Part shown: one piece after another, positions 15,975-23,209 of the stretch | Position numbering within the stretch: position 1 is the stretch's first letter | Layout of the letters: every line of letters begins with the position of its first letter | DNA from: an uncultured Eubacteriales bacterium | GTDB taxonomy: Bacteria; Bacillota; Clostridia; Oscillospirales; Acutalibacteraceae | Assembly: GCA_900316495.1 (NCBI GenBank) | Contig: ONDC01000007.1 | Coordinates: 1 to 34,618 of the forward strand | DNA: 34,618 nt | Direction: 5' to 3' | Program-made: the position numbers and the translations under genes | Notes under the pieces: generated by a model | What the model saw: the letters and a program-made list of their open reading frames with translations, nothing else | Told to the model about the DNA's origin: nothing | Database searches by the model: none

Positions 15975-16997
15975 TCAGAACTGAACTTCGACATAATCGC
16001 CGAGCGCATGATTCACTTCCAAAATAAGCACGGGATCTCCGTTGACATCGAGATAAGAATTGCCTTTGGTCTTTCCGCTGACGGTGTATTTCCCTCCGGA
16101 ATTCTTGATTCTGATCATGTCATCCAATGAGAGTGTGGATTGAATGGTTGCTTCGTCAAACTGGCTGAAGTAGTCGATGATATTTTGCTTTGTAACGCCT
16201 TCTGAACTTCTGGTAAGTGTCCATGTGTCGTTGGTGATAGCGTCTGAAGCCTTTTCCATATCAACCGATTCGGAGGGGATGATGCTGTTGCCTGTGGCAA
16301 GATCAATTGTGATCGCAAAAGCGTATGCATATCCATGTGCCGCTCCGGTGAATTTACTTGCTTCGCGGAATACGATGCTGAGCGTATCCTTGGTTTTATA
16401 TTTTACTTCATATGTTCCCTTGGAGTACTCCAGAGCATTGTCCTTCACGGCGGCTGCGGCTATTTTTTTGAAATACTCGTTGTAGAAGCTCTGCATGGTT
16501 TCGTCGTACAGACCAGTTATCTGCGGGTATTTGAATTTTTTATTTCCGTCCTCCGAAGCGTAATTCTTATAGACGACCTTATATTTGTTGTTCAACTGGG
16601 GTGCAGGCTGGGTGGCAGCTGTTGTCGCTTTGGTGGTTGTCTTTGAGGTGGTTTTTGTTTCGGTCGGTTTGGCAGTGGTGGACTTTTGGGTAGTGGAGGC
16701 AGTGGTGGTCGTTGTTGTTTTTTTCGTCCTTGGGGGAGCGGTAGTGGTAGTCGTGGTCACTACCTCGTCGTCTCCGGATTTGGTTTTCTTTCCGCCGGCG
16801 TCCTCTTCATCCTCGGTATCGTCAAATTCGATGATATTCGGACCGTCCTTTGCCCGCGTTGCCTGGGATGTGCTTTTGGAGATTTTATTGCTGTTCTTGC
16901 TCTTGTCGTCATCATCCCCACAGGCGGCAAGCCCGGAGAGCATGGCGGCGGCGATGAGCAGCGCCAGCGCTTTCATGGTTAGATTGTTTCCTGACAT
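15975..16997 (-). CDS. Lipoprotein with Thr-rich linker and DUF4163/PdaC-like domain
   Basis: Lipoprotein of 340 residues. Lipobox LAAC gives lipidated Cys26. An acidic and then very Thr-rich low-complexity linker (about 80-140, many TTT runs with Lys and Pro) separates it from a C-terminal domain of about 200 residues. That domain resembles the DUF4163/DUF3298 (PdaC N-terminal or RsiV-type) fold: PQITGLYDETMQSFYNEY, then GTYEVKYKTKDTLSIVF and GAAHGYAYAFAITIDLATG. No catalytic deacetylase domain follows. The Thr-rich spacer probably spans the wall. ATG at 16997 has AGGAGG at 8 nt, and that SD lies inside the end of the preceding metalloprotease gene. Middle gene of the operon. The domain call is moderate. 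Confidence 0.8.
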   Translation of the reverse strand: MSGNNLTMKALALLIAAAMLSGLAACGDDDDKSKNSNKISKSTSQATRAKDGPNIIEFDDTEDEEDAGGKKTKSGDDEVVTTTTTTAPPRTKKTTTTTTASTTQKSTTAKPTETKTTSKTTTKATTAATQPAPQLNNKYKVVYKNYASEDGNKKFKYPQITGLYDETMQSFYNEYFKKIAAAAVKDNALEYSKGTYEVKYKTKDTLSIVFREASKFTGAAHGYAYAFAITIDLATGNSIIPSESVDMEKASDAITNDTWTLTRSSEGVTKQNIIDYFSQFDEATIQSTLSLDDMIRIKNSGGKYTVSGKTKGNSYLDVNGDPVLILEVNHALGDYVEVQF

Positions 16998-17012
16998 AAA
17001 GCATTCCTCCTG

Positions 17013-17966
17013 TCAATTGTCTGTTGCGGTAATATGCTCGCTTGGCGCGAGATGCCACTTGCTTACTTCCTCGCACTCATCGCAAAGCCCTACATAGTAT
17101 GCGTCCAGCTCGGAGAATTCATTTGTTATTTCCTTTGAGTCGAAAACGGTAAACATTATATCGTTGGAATAGGTTTTGCACAGATGATCGACGTACTTCT
17201 GCGGTATGAATTCATTTTGATAATACAGGTCATGGGCGCCGAAGCAGTGCATAATTTCATGCGCATAGCTGGGAGGCTTGGTGACATAAATGTCGTCGAA
17301 CTTCACGTAAATGTTGCAGAATTCGATATAGTAGGATGGCGAACAGGAATATCCCAGATACCAGGGATTGACTTGGTTGGAGTAATCGGTATTGAAGAAG
17401 AAGAGATACAACACATTGTCCGCCCGGTATTTGTTTTTGAGAGCGTTTGTGTTGATATTGGCTTCTATCCAGTCCTTCTGAACGTCGTACATGTCGCCGT
17501 ATTCAGTGACAAGCGATTCGCTGAAGAACGCCCTGTAGTACAGATCGGGATTCAGCTCCCAGTCCCAGAAAAACGTGGCGTCAGCTCCGAACCTGGCCGC
17601 CTGATCTGTCAGATAGGATGTACTGATCCGAAGATTGTCGAGCGTGTCATATCGGGTTGCGCTGTCCTCCTCCGAGTCGTCATCCCACGAGGTACCGGCG
17701 TCATCTGTGAAGATTGACAGGATAAGGGTGCGCCCGCACAGTGAACCGGCTGATCCCAGACTTCCGTCATAGGGAGAGTGATATTCCTCGTCGGAATCGG
17801 CTGGAATCACAGAAACAGAAGACACATCGGAATCCGATGCCGTTGCATCCCGAGACTTACGCTTTGACAGGAATAGTATAGTGACAGATGCCGCAAGAAC
17901 AAGAAGGACAGCGACAAGTGTGACTGTCAAAGCAGCAGAGTTTCTTTTGCGTTCGATAAAAATCAA
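17013..17966 (-). CDS. Membrane-anchored metzincin-like metalloprotease (HExxHxxGxxD)
   Basis: Predicted type II membrane protein of up to 317 residues. A basic ERKRN segment precedes one transmembrane helix (about 11-34), an acidic Ser/Asp linker (40-65) and an extracellular domain. AHEIMHCFGAHDL gives HExxHxxGxxD: His236, Glu237, His240 and Asp246, with Asp as third zinc ligand as in snapalysin-type metzincins. NDIMFTVF (269-276) could be the Met-turn. The rest matches no family I recognise. The start is odd: TTG at 17966 directly abuts GGAGG with no spacer, while at 3 and 9 nt the in-frame codons are ATT and ATC. First gene of a three-gene operon with two lipoproteins. Protease class is well supported; substrate unknown. 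Confidence 0.85.
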   Translation of the reverse strand: MIFIERKRNSAALTVTLVAVLLVLAASVTILFLSKRKSRDATASDSDVSSVSVIPADSDEEYHSPYDGSLGSAGSLCGRTLILSIFTDDAGTSWDDDSEEDSATRYDTLDNLRISTSYLTDQAARFGADATFFWDWELNPDLYYRAFFSESLVTEYGDMYDVQKDWIEANINTNALKNKYRADNVLYLFFFNTDYSNQVNPWYLGYSCSPSYYIEFCNIYVKFDDIYVTKPPSYAHEIMHCFGAHDLYYQNEFIPQKYVDHLCKTYSNDIMFTVFDSKEITNEFSELDAYYVGLCDECEEVSKWHLAPSEHITATDN

Positions 17967-17997
17967 CCTCCGTTCGTATCGTATTCAGCTTAATGGT

Positions 17998-18026
17998 ATT
18001 CTATAACATTTCTCCCTAAAAGTAAA
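17998..18026 (-). promoter_or_regulatory. Possible promoter of the metalloprotease operon
   Basis: On the minus strand TTTACT (18026-18021), 17 bp, TAGAAT (18003-17998), about 30 nt before the GGAGG site. Hexamers are imperfect. The surrounding 17967-18115 region is AT-rich and shows no gene. Confidence 0.4.
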
Positions 18027-18115
18027 GAGTAATGAATGGGTTGTAATACTGCAATCGTAAAATGTAAATATTTTTTAAACAATCGGTTAAATTAATAAAG
18101 ATTCTGTAATCCTAA

Positions 18116-18712
18116 TTATCGCCCGAAGTACTCATAGAATTCTTCGGAGGTCATGCAGTCGTTGATCACGCCAAGCAGTGCCTTGGCCGTCATCTTTTCG
18201 GGAAGCCCGAGGTGCCGCAGAAGCGCGGCTCTTTTTGCCGAGCTGTTTTCTCCGCCTGAAAGTCCGCATCGGTAGAAATCCGCCCTGGTGATCTGTTGCC
18301 CTTCTGTCTCTCCGCGTGCGGAAGAAGGAGACTCACTGCACAGCACACCCGCCCTTCGGAGCGCGCTCATCAGCGCTTCCGTTGACATTCCCTCCACGCC
18401 GAGCTTCCCTTCTTTGGAGGGCGAGGCTTTTCTCCGTTCCTTGCCGGGAACGTCGGGAATATAGGCGTGCTTGATCTGCTCAGGAGGGATGCAGGAGCGC
18501 AGGTGATTGCGTATGACGAAGCCGGCGGAATCGCTGTCGGTTATCACAAGAAGTCCGCGCGTTTCGGCAAGCCGACGCAGCAGGCTCATTTTTTCCCTGT
18601 CCCTGAAGATGCCGAAGCCGTCGGTGGGTATGATAAGGGCGTCGATCAATGAGGAAAGTCGGATTTTGTCGTACTTTCCTTCCACAATGACCGCTTCTCT
18701 GATTCTGATCAT
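18116..18712 (-). CDS. rnmV: Ribonuclease M5-like protein (Toprim plus DUF4093)
   Basis: RNase M5 matures the 5S rRNA 5' and 3' ends in Firmicutes. The 198-residue frame begins MIRIREAVIVEGKYDK, with the Toprim Glu in VEGKYDK, the DxD of VITDSDSAG, and GFGIFRD between them. The C-terminal half (about 115-198) fits DUF4093, ending LLGVINDCMTSEEFYEYFG. The longer open frame up to 18859 is rejected because it overlaps holA and adds a Lys/Arg-rich stretch unlike the family. The chosen ATG at 18712 overlaps the holA stop by 4 nt (ATGA), which suggests coupling. Whether it processes 5S rRNA here is inferred from family. Confidence 0.85.
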   Translation of the reverse strand: MIRIREAVIVEGKYDKIRLSSLIDALIIPTDGFGIFRDREKMSLLRRLAETRGLLVITDSDSAGFVIRNHLRSCIPPEQIKHAYIPDVPGKERRKASPSKEGKLGVEGMSTEALMSALRRAGVLCSESPSSARGETEGQQITRADFYRCGLSGGENSSAKRAALLRHLGLPEKMTAKALLGVINDCMTSEEFYEYFGR

Positions 18713-19764
18713 CTTGCCGCCTCCGCTGCCGCGAACAGTTCTGCGAGCAGCTTTTCCATGAGGATTTTTCCATCTACGCGGCTGCTTTTGAGTGCCGCGT
18801 CGGTGGCGCAAAGCATGGCGCACCATTTCCGGAGCAGCTCCACGGAATACCTTCTGCAATCGCGGAAGGAAAAGCTCAGCCGCTTTTCCTTGCCCTTGTA
18901 TTCCTCGCCGAAGAGCGCTGTCAGATCATCGGCGTTTTTCCGTTGTTCAGCAGCGAGCTTTGCGCGGTAGAGGTCGATAAATGCGCCTGACATGATCGCC
19001 AGCACGGCGACCGGCTCGGTGCGTTCGTCAAACAGCTCCTCCATAATGCGGAAAGCGTCCCCCCGTCTGCCGGAGATGACGTTGGAAGCCAGCATATAAG
19101 CCTTCACGTCCACGCTTTGCGTGGTGTTGGCGTCGATGGCGGCGCGGGTGATTTTTCCACCGCAGAGCGAATGCAGCTTGGCAAGCTCACTGAGCAGGTT
19201 GGTAATGTCGCTGCCGCAGCGTTCCACCATATAGGAGGCGTCAGCGCGGCTGAGCTGCGCGCCGGCCTTTGACGCCTCCGATAGAAGAATATCTGCAATC
19301 TCCGCCGGCGCGGGCGTCTTGCAGTTGATCACGGTGCCGTTCTTTTTGATAAGGGCGCGCATCGCACCCTGTCTGTCGCCGCTTTTGGCGGACGCCTTTA
19401 CCGAGACCTGAAAGAATATCAGAACGCAGCTGTCGTTGCCTGCGACAGAGCCGAGAAACGTCTCGAGCTTGCGGTACTGATCGGCGCTGATCGCAGCCGC
19501 GTCCAAGTCCTTGACAACGACCATGCGGCGCTCCGCCATCATGGGAAGGGTTTCCGCTGCGGCGGAAATTTCGTCCACGGTACACTCCGCGCCGTCAAAT
19601 TCCGTATAGTTGAATTCCGGAAGCACGTCCGGCTTGTATGCTTCCTTCAGCGTTTCCAGACAGCGCCGACGCAGATACCCGTCATCTCCGCAGATCAGGT
19701 AGACAGGAGAGGGCTTGCCTGATGAGAGCTGTCCTGCGGCGGCGCTGTAGTTGATTTCAGCCAT
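18709..19764 (-). CDS. holA: DNA polymerase III subunit delta
   Basis: Clamp-loader delta subunit that opens the beta sliding clamp. The 351 residues match family length. N-terminal SPVYLICGDDGYLRRRCLETL corresponds to the family signature PVYLLYGEE-YL, followed by MAERRMVVVKD, the usual delta-subunit strand. Later segments such as NLLSELAKLHSLCGG and DVKAYMLASNVISGRRGDA agree with the collar region. The ATG at 19764 follows AAAGGT at 9 nt. It lies first in a two-gene unit with rnmV and has a TTGATT/TATAAT promoter upstream, divergent from the sigma-factor gene. No anomaly seen. Confidence 0.93.
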   Translation of the reverse strand: MAEINYSAAAGQLSSGKPSPVYLICGDDGYLRRRCLETLKEAYKPDVLPEFNYTEFDGAECTVDEISAAAETLPMMAERRMVVVKDLDAAAISADQYRKLETFLGSVAGNDSCVLIFFQVSVKASAKSGDRQGAMRALIKKNGTVINCKTPAPAEIADILLSEASKAGAQLSRADASYMVERCGSDITNLLSELAKLHSLCGGKITRAAIDANTTQSVDVKAYMLASNVISGRRGDAFRIMEELFDERTEPVAVLAIMSGAFIDLYRAKLAAEQRKNADDLTALFGEEYKGKEKRLSFSFRDCRRYSVELLRKWCAMLCATDAALKSSRVDGKILMEKLLAELFAAAEAAR

Positions 19765-19882
19765 TGTGTCAGACCTTTCATGGAACAGATTAAATAAGTA
19801 TAAGAGCTATTCGGGACGATTTCAAGTGAAGGAATGATGTTTCAACGATCCTGATAGCAACTCTTCTCTCTTGCTGCTCTTA

Positions 19883-19912
19883 TTATATCATCCTCAAGCT
19901 GTAAAAATCAAT
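19883..19912 (-). promoter_or_regulatory. Promoter of holA-rnmV
   Basis: On the minus strand TTGATT (19912-19907), 18 bp, TATAAT (19888-19883). The leader of about 110 nt contains a small AGCA.../TTGCT hairpin. Confidence 0.6.
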
Positions 19913-19929
19913 AGGCCATTCTGTTTTTC

Positions 19930-19958
19930 TTGACGAAGCAGTATGGTGATGATATACT
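19930..19958 (+). promoter_or_regulatory. Promoter of the truncated sigma-factor gene
   Basis: TTGACG (19930-19935), 17 bp, TATACT (19953-19958). It is back-to-back with the holA promoter. An additional TATAAT at 20005-20010 has no good -35 partner. The rest of 19765-20085 shows no gene. Confidence 0.6.
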
Positions 19959-20085
19959 ATACATCTGTTTCTGATTTTATGTCGGGAAATAAAAAATTGT
20001 TTTATATAATATCAGTCCTTTTTTATACTCTGATGCGTTTATATAGTGAGGGGTTTATCAATGATAAGGAGGTTATCCGACAGAA

Positions 20086-20466
20086 ATGACAAACGAAGAA
20101 GTAGTAGAAAAATACGCCGAGCTGGTTATGACGCTGGTACATGCCAGAGTGACTGTGAAGGAGGACGCGGAAGAGGTCTTTCAGGAAGTATTTCTCCGGT
20201 ACATAGACAATAAACCGAACTTCCGAAACGAGGATCACGCACAGGGCTGGTTTATCAAAGTGACGTTGAATTGCATACGAAGCAAGTACCGCAAAGCCGA
20301 ATTCGTCAAGCGTGCCGATATAGAGGATGAGGCGATTGACTGGGAATCCTCGGCGCGAACGCTCACTGGGGAACGGGTGCTGGACGAAAGATTTGAAGAG
20401 ATGGTGGACAGTCAAGTTGATTTCAACAATATCAGATGCGGAAGCGATCTTCCGGTTTACATTTGA
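20086..20466 (+). CDS. Truncated ECF sigma factor (region 2 only), probable gene remnant
   Basis: The first about 85 residues read as sigma-70 region 2: EEVVEKYAELVMTLVHARV, then EDAEEVFQEVFLRYID, and the -10-binding part WFIKVTLNCIRSKYRK. After ERFEEMVDS the sequence becomes unfamiliar (QVDFNNIRCGSDLPVYI) and stops at 126 residues. Region 4, needed for -35 recognition, is missing; normal ECF factors have 160-190 residues. No anti-sigma gene follows. The ATG at 20086 is 13 nt from AAGGAGG, a long spacing, and a plausible promoter lies at 19930-19958. It may be a broken gene after deletion or rearrangement, or a region-2-only regulator. The start and region 2 are well supported, function is not. 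Confidence 0.7.
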   Translation: MTNEEVVEKYAELVMTLVHARVTVKEDAEEVFQEVFLRYIDNKPNFRNEDHAQGWFIKVTLNCIRSKYRKAEFVKRADIEDEAIDWESSARTLTGERVLDERFEEMVDSQVDFNNIRCGSDLPVYI

Positions 20467-20700
20467 AGTGGCCAACCAATAGATCGGAGCAATCGGATAG
20501 AAAAAATCACCTACATCTCCGCCAATCCGAAATATTACAAAAAAAGCTGCCCTTGGCTAAACTTTATGACACCGTACCGCATTGCATTGCCAGAGAAAAG
20601 CCCGAGAATTATCTGTGGCCTCTCGATCGATCGTGGACAGCGGAGGAATTCACCTTCACGGTAAAGTGATTCTTTCCTTTCAGACCTGTGCTCTTTCCCC
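20467..20700 (+). other. Degraded stretch after the truncated sigma gene
   Basis: No intact gene is seen. Two frames contain fragments that look coding but do not join: SNRIEKITYISANPKYYKK (about 20491-20547, plus-strand frame of the sigma gene after its stop) and LDRSWTAEEFTFTVK (about 20622-20666, another frame). They may be remnants of one or two genes joined here by rearrangement. This reading is tentative. Confidence 0.3.
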
Positions 20701-20729
20701 TTGTCCTTATCCATAAAAAGTGGTATAAT
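20701..20729 (+). promoter_or_regulatory. Promoter of the Rpn-like gene
   Basis: TTGTCC (20701-20706), 17 bp, TATAAT (20724-20729). The start would be near 20736, only a few bases before the GGGAGGA ribosome binding site at 20741. Confidence 0.6.
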
Positions 20730-20756
20730 ATCTTCGGAAAGGGAGGAATGATACCC

Positions 20757-21662
20757 ATGTCGGACATCAAAGCAAACCGCGAGTACAAAGACCGGCTTTT
20801 CTGGTTCATCTTCGGCAATCCGGAGAAGAAGGAATGGACGCTTAGTCTCTACAACGCTATGAACGGCTCAAATTACACCAATATCGATGATCTCTCCTTC
20901 AATACCATCGAGGACGCGGTGTATATGAGCATGAAGAACGACGTATCATTCCTGATTGCCGACGCCTTCAATTTTTACGAGCATCAGTCCACCTTCAATC
21001 CGAATATGCCCATGCGGCTGCTCATTTACGCGGGCATGATCTACGACAGCTACACCGAGACATGTGACAGTTACCACCGGTTCAGCTCCCTGCAGCAGCA
21101 CGCGCCCACGCCGAAATGCGTCTGTTTCTACAACGGGATGAAGGAAACCGAGGACAAGATTGTACTTAAGCTGTCGGACGCCTTTCTGCCCGGCTCGGAC
21201 CCGGATATCGAAGTCAGGGTGACGATGATCAACATTAATTACGGGCACAACGGCGAACTGCTCAAGGCGTGCAAGCCGCTGAGCGATTATTCGCTCTTTG
21301 TGTACAGCGTGAGGGAAAATCTGAAAAGGACGCGCCATCTTGAGACAGCCATTGATCTGGCTATAGCCGAAATGGCGGAAGATTCCATTATCAAGCCGTT
21401 TTTAATTTCCAACAGAGCGGAGGTAAAGAGTATGTTCATCACCGAATACGACGAAGCAAGAACCTTTGCCGAACAAAAAGCGGAAGGCAGAGAGCAGGGG
21501 TTGGAAGAAGGAAGAGCGGAAGGCAGAGCGGAAGGAGAAATCACCGGTACGATGAAAACCCTGAAAGGGCTTGTCAGAGACGGGCTGCTCACACTTTCCC
21601 AGGCTGCTGAAAGGGTCAACATGACCGTCCCTGAATTTGAGCAGGTTATGCAGAACGTATGA
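20757..21662 (+). CDS. Rpn-family PD-(D/E)XK nuclease / transposase-like protein
   Basis: Protein of 301 residues starting MSDIKANREYKDRLFWFIFG, typical of the Rpn / PDDEXK_2 (often annotated as PD-(D/E)XK nuclease family transposase) group. The core has DVSFLIAD and NFYEHQSTFNPNMPMRLLIY, corresponding to the conserved EhQS..n..mp.R.l.Y motif. The C-terminus is a charged Glu/Gly/Arg-rich repeat (EGREQGLEEGRAEGRAEG) leading to a small helical end, as in many relatives. Rpn proteins are DNA nucleases linked to RecA-independent recombination and phage defence. The ATG at 20757 has GGAGG at 10 nt. It has its own promoter and terminator and no mobile-element ends are visible, so it stands alone. 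Confidence 0.88.
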   Translation: MSDIKANREYKDRLFWFIFGNPEKKEWTLSLYNAMNGSNYTNIDDLSFNTIEDAVYMSMKNDVSFLIADAFNFYEHQSTFNPNMPMRLLIYAGMIYDSYTETCDSYHRFSSLQQHAPTPKCVCFYNGMKETEDKIVLKLSDAFLPGSDPDIEVRVTMININYGHNGELLKACKPLSDYSLFVYSVRENLKRTRHLETAIDLAIAEMAEDSIIKPFLISNRAEVKSMFITEYDEARTFAEQKAEGREQGLEEGRAEGRAEGEITGTMKTLKGLVRDGLLTLSQAAERVNMTVPEFEQVMQNV

Positions 21663-21704
21663 GCATTCCAGACAGACACAAAAAAGCGCCCTCCCCGACA
21701 GAGA

Positions 21705-21755
21705 ACAAAAAACCGGCTGTCCTGTTTGATACGCAGGGCAACCGGTTAATTTTTT
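21705..21755. terminator. Bidirectional terminator between the Rpn-like gene and serS
   Basis: A 14-bp stem (21711-21724 with 21734-21747, one mismatch) starts AACCGG and ends CCGGTT. It is followed on plus by AATTTTTTT and on minus by a run of T (plus-strand AAAAAA before the stem), so it can stop both converging transcripts. Confidence 0.85.
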
Positions 21756-21832
21756 TATTTCAAATTCCAAGAACTTCCGACGTCATGCTCTGTTCTTTAA
21801 GTGAACAAACGTAGGCGTTATTGCAACAAGGC

Positions 21833-23122
21833 TTATCTCTTAGGAACAAGCATTTCCTTGCCGCCCATGTACATGCGGAGCTTTTCGGGGATTCTCACAG
21901 TACCGTCGGCTTGCAGGTTGTTTTCCAGGAAGGCAATCAGCATTCTCGGTGGGGCGACAACGGTGTTGTTGAGGGTGTGGGCAAGATATTTCTTACCGTC
22001 CTCGCCGACCACGCGGATACCCAGACGGCGCGCCTGCGCGTCGCCAAGATTCGAGCAGGAGCCGACCTCGAAATACTTCTTCTGGCGGGGAGACCATGCC
22101 TCCACATCCACCGATTTGACCTTGAGATCGGCGAGATCGCCGGAGCAGCATTCGAGAGTGCGGACGGGAATATCCAGCGAACGGAAGAAATCGACGGTGT
22201 TTTTCCAGAGAACGTCATAATACTTCATGCTTTCCTCCGGCTTGCAGACCACGATCATCTCCTGCTTTTCAAACTGGTGAATGCGGTAGACGCCGCGCTC
22301 CTCAATGCCGTGCGCGCCCTTCTCCTTGCGGAAGCAGGGAGAATAGCTGGTGAGCAGCTTGGGAAGCTCGCTCTCCTTGGTAATGGTATTGATAAACTTG
22401 CCGATCATGGAATGTTCGCTGGTGCCGATGAGATAGAGATCCTCGCCCTCAATCTTGTACATCATCGCGTCCATCTCCGCAAAGCTCATCACGCCGTCCA
22501 CGACGTTCCGGCGGATCATGTAGGGCGGAATGACATAGGTAAAGCCCCGGTCGATCATGAAATCTCTCGCGTAGGATAGAATTGACGAGTGAAGCCTTGC
22601 AATGTCGCCCATGAGGTAATAGAAGCCGTTGCCCGCGACGGAGCCGGCGGCGTCAAGGTCGATGCCGTCGAAGGTTTTCATGATGTCGGTGTGATAGGGA
22701 ATTTCAAAATCCGGCACGACCGGTTCGCCGAAGCGCTCCACCTCGACGTTCTTGCTGTCGTCCTCGCCGATCGGCACGGAGGGATCGATGATGTTGGGAA
22801 TGGTCAGCATGATGGTGCGAACCTTTTCCTTCAGCTCTGTTTCGAGCTTTTCGCACTCCGCAAGACGTTCGGAGAACTGCGTCACCTTGACCTTCTCGGC
22901 CTCGGCTTCTTCCTTTTTGCCCTTTGCCATGAGAGCGCCGATGCCCTTGGAGACCTTATTGCGGTTGGCGCGCAGACCGTCGGCTTCCTGCATGATGGTG
23001 CGGAGCTGCTTGTCAAGCGCGATGACTTCATCCACCAGCGGCAGCTTGCTGTCCTGGAATTTTTTGCGGATGTTTTCTTTGACTGCTTCGGGATTTTCTC
23101 TGAGGAATTTAATATCCAGCAT
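21833..23122 (-). CDS. serS: Serine--tRNA ligase
   Basis: Class II synthetase of 429 residues charging tRNA-Ser. MLDIKFLRENPEAVKENIRKK is the standard start, followed by the long antiparallel coiled-coil arm (about 30-105) that grips the tRNA-Ser variable arm. Motif 2 is FRKEKGAHGIEERGVYRIHQF and motif 3 contains LNNTVVAPPRMLIAFLENN. Both differ from the usual bacterial forms (AGSAGRDTRG and LNGSGLAVGR) and look more like archaeal/eukaryotic-type SerRS, although the motif 3 Arg is kept. The ATG at 23122 follows AAAGGTGAA. No T-box is present; a consensus-like promoter lies 40 nt upstream. Identity is certain, the subtype is a judgement by eye. Confidence 0.96.
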   Translation of the reverse strand: MLDIKFLRENPEAVKENIRKKFQDSKLPLVDEVIALDKQLRTIMQEADGLRANRNKVSKGIGALMAKGKKEEAEAEKVKVTQFSERLAECEKLETELKEKVRTIMLTIPNIIDPSVPIGEDDSKNVEVERFGEPVVPDFEIPYHTDIMKTFDGIDLDAAGSVAGNGFYYLMGDIARLHSSILSYARDFMIDRGFTYVIPPYMIRRNVVDGVMSFAEMDAMMYKIEGEDLYLIGTSEHSMIGKFINTITKESELPKLLTSYSPCFRKEKGAHGIEERGVYRIHQFEKQEMIVVCKPEESMKYYDVLWKNTVDFFRSLDIPVRTLECCSGDLADLKVKSVDVEAWSPRQKKYFEVGSCSNLGDAQARRLGIRVVGEDGKKYLAHTLNNTVVAPPRMLIAFLENNLQADGTVRIPEKLRMYMGGKEMLVPKR

Positions 23123-23161
23123 TTTTCTTCACCTTTGCTTAGAAATAAGTTTAATAAATTA

Positions 23162-23190
23162 ATTATACATCAGACCGCGCAAAATATCAA
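23162..23190 (-). promoter_or_regulatory. Promoter of serS
   Basis: On the minus strand TTGATA (23190-23185), 17 bp, TATAAT (23167-23162). It sits just after the stop of the upstream gene at 23210, so serS need not depend on the wall-polymer block. Confidence 0.7.
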
Positions 23191-23209
23191 TAGGCAATAT
23201 GAGAATAAA

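Noticed and set aside
16600-16780. Thr-codon-rich tract as a microsatellite or recombination hotspot
   Set aside because: It is explained by the Thr-rich wall-spanning linker of the lipoprotein; the codons are mixed and no perfect long repeat is present.
18713-18859. N-terminal extension of the RNase M5 frame
   Set aside because: The added residues are basic, overlap holA by 150 bp and do not resemble the family; ATG at 18712 with ATGA overlap is the better start.
20691-20756. Upstream extension of the Rpn-like frame to 20688
   Set aside because: It would run through the promoter hexamers at 20701-20729; the ATG at 20757 has a proper SD and matches family starts.
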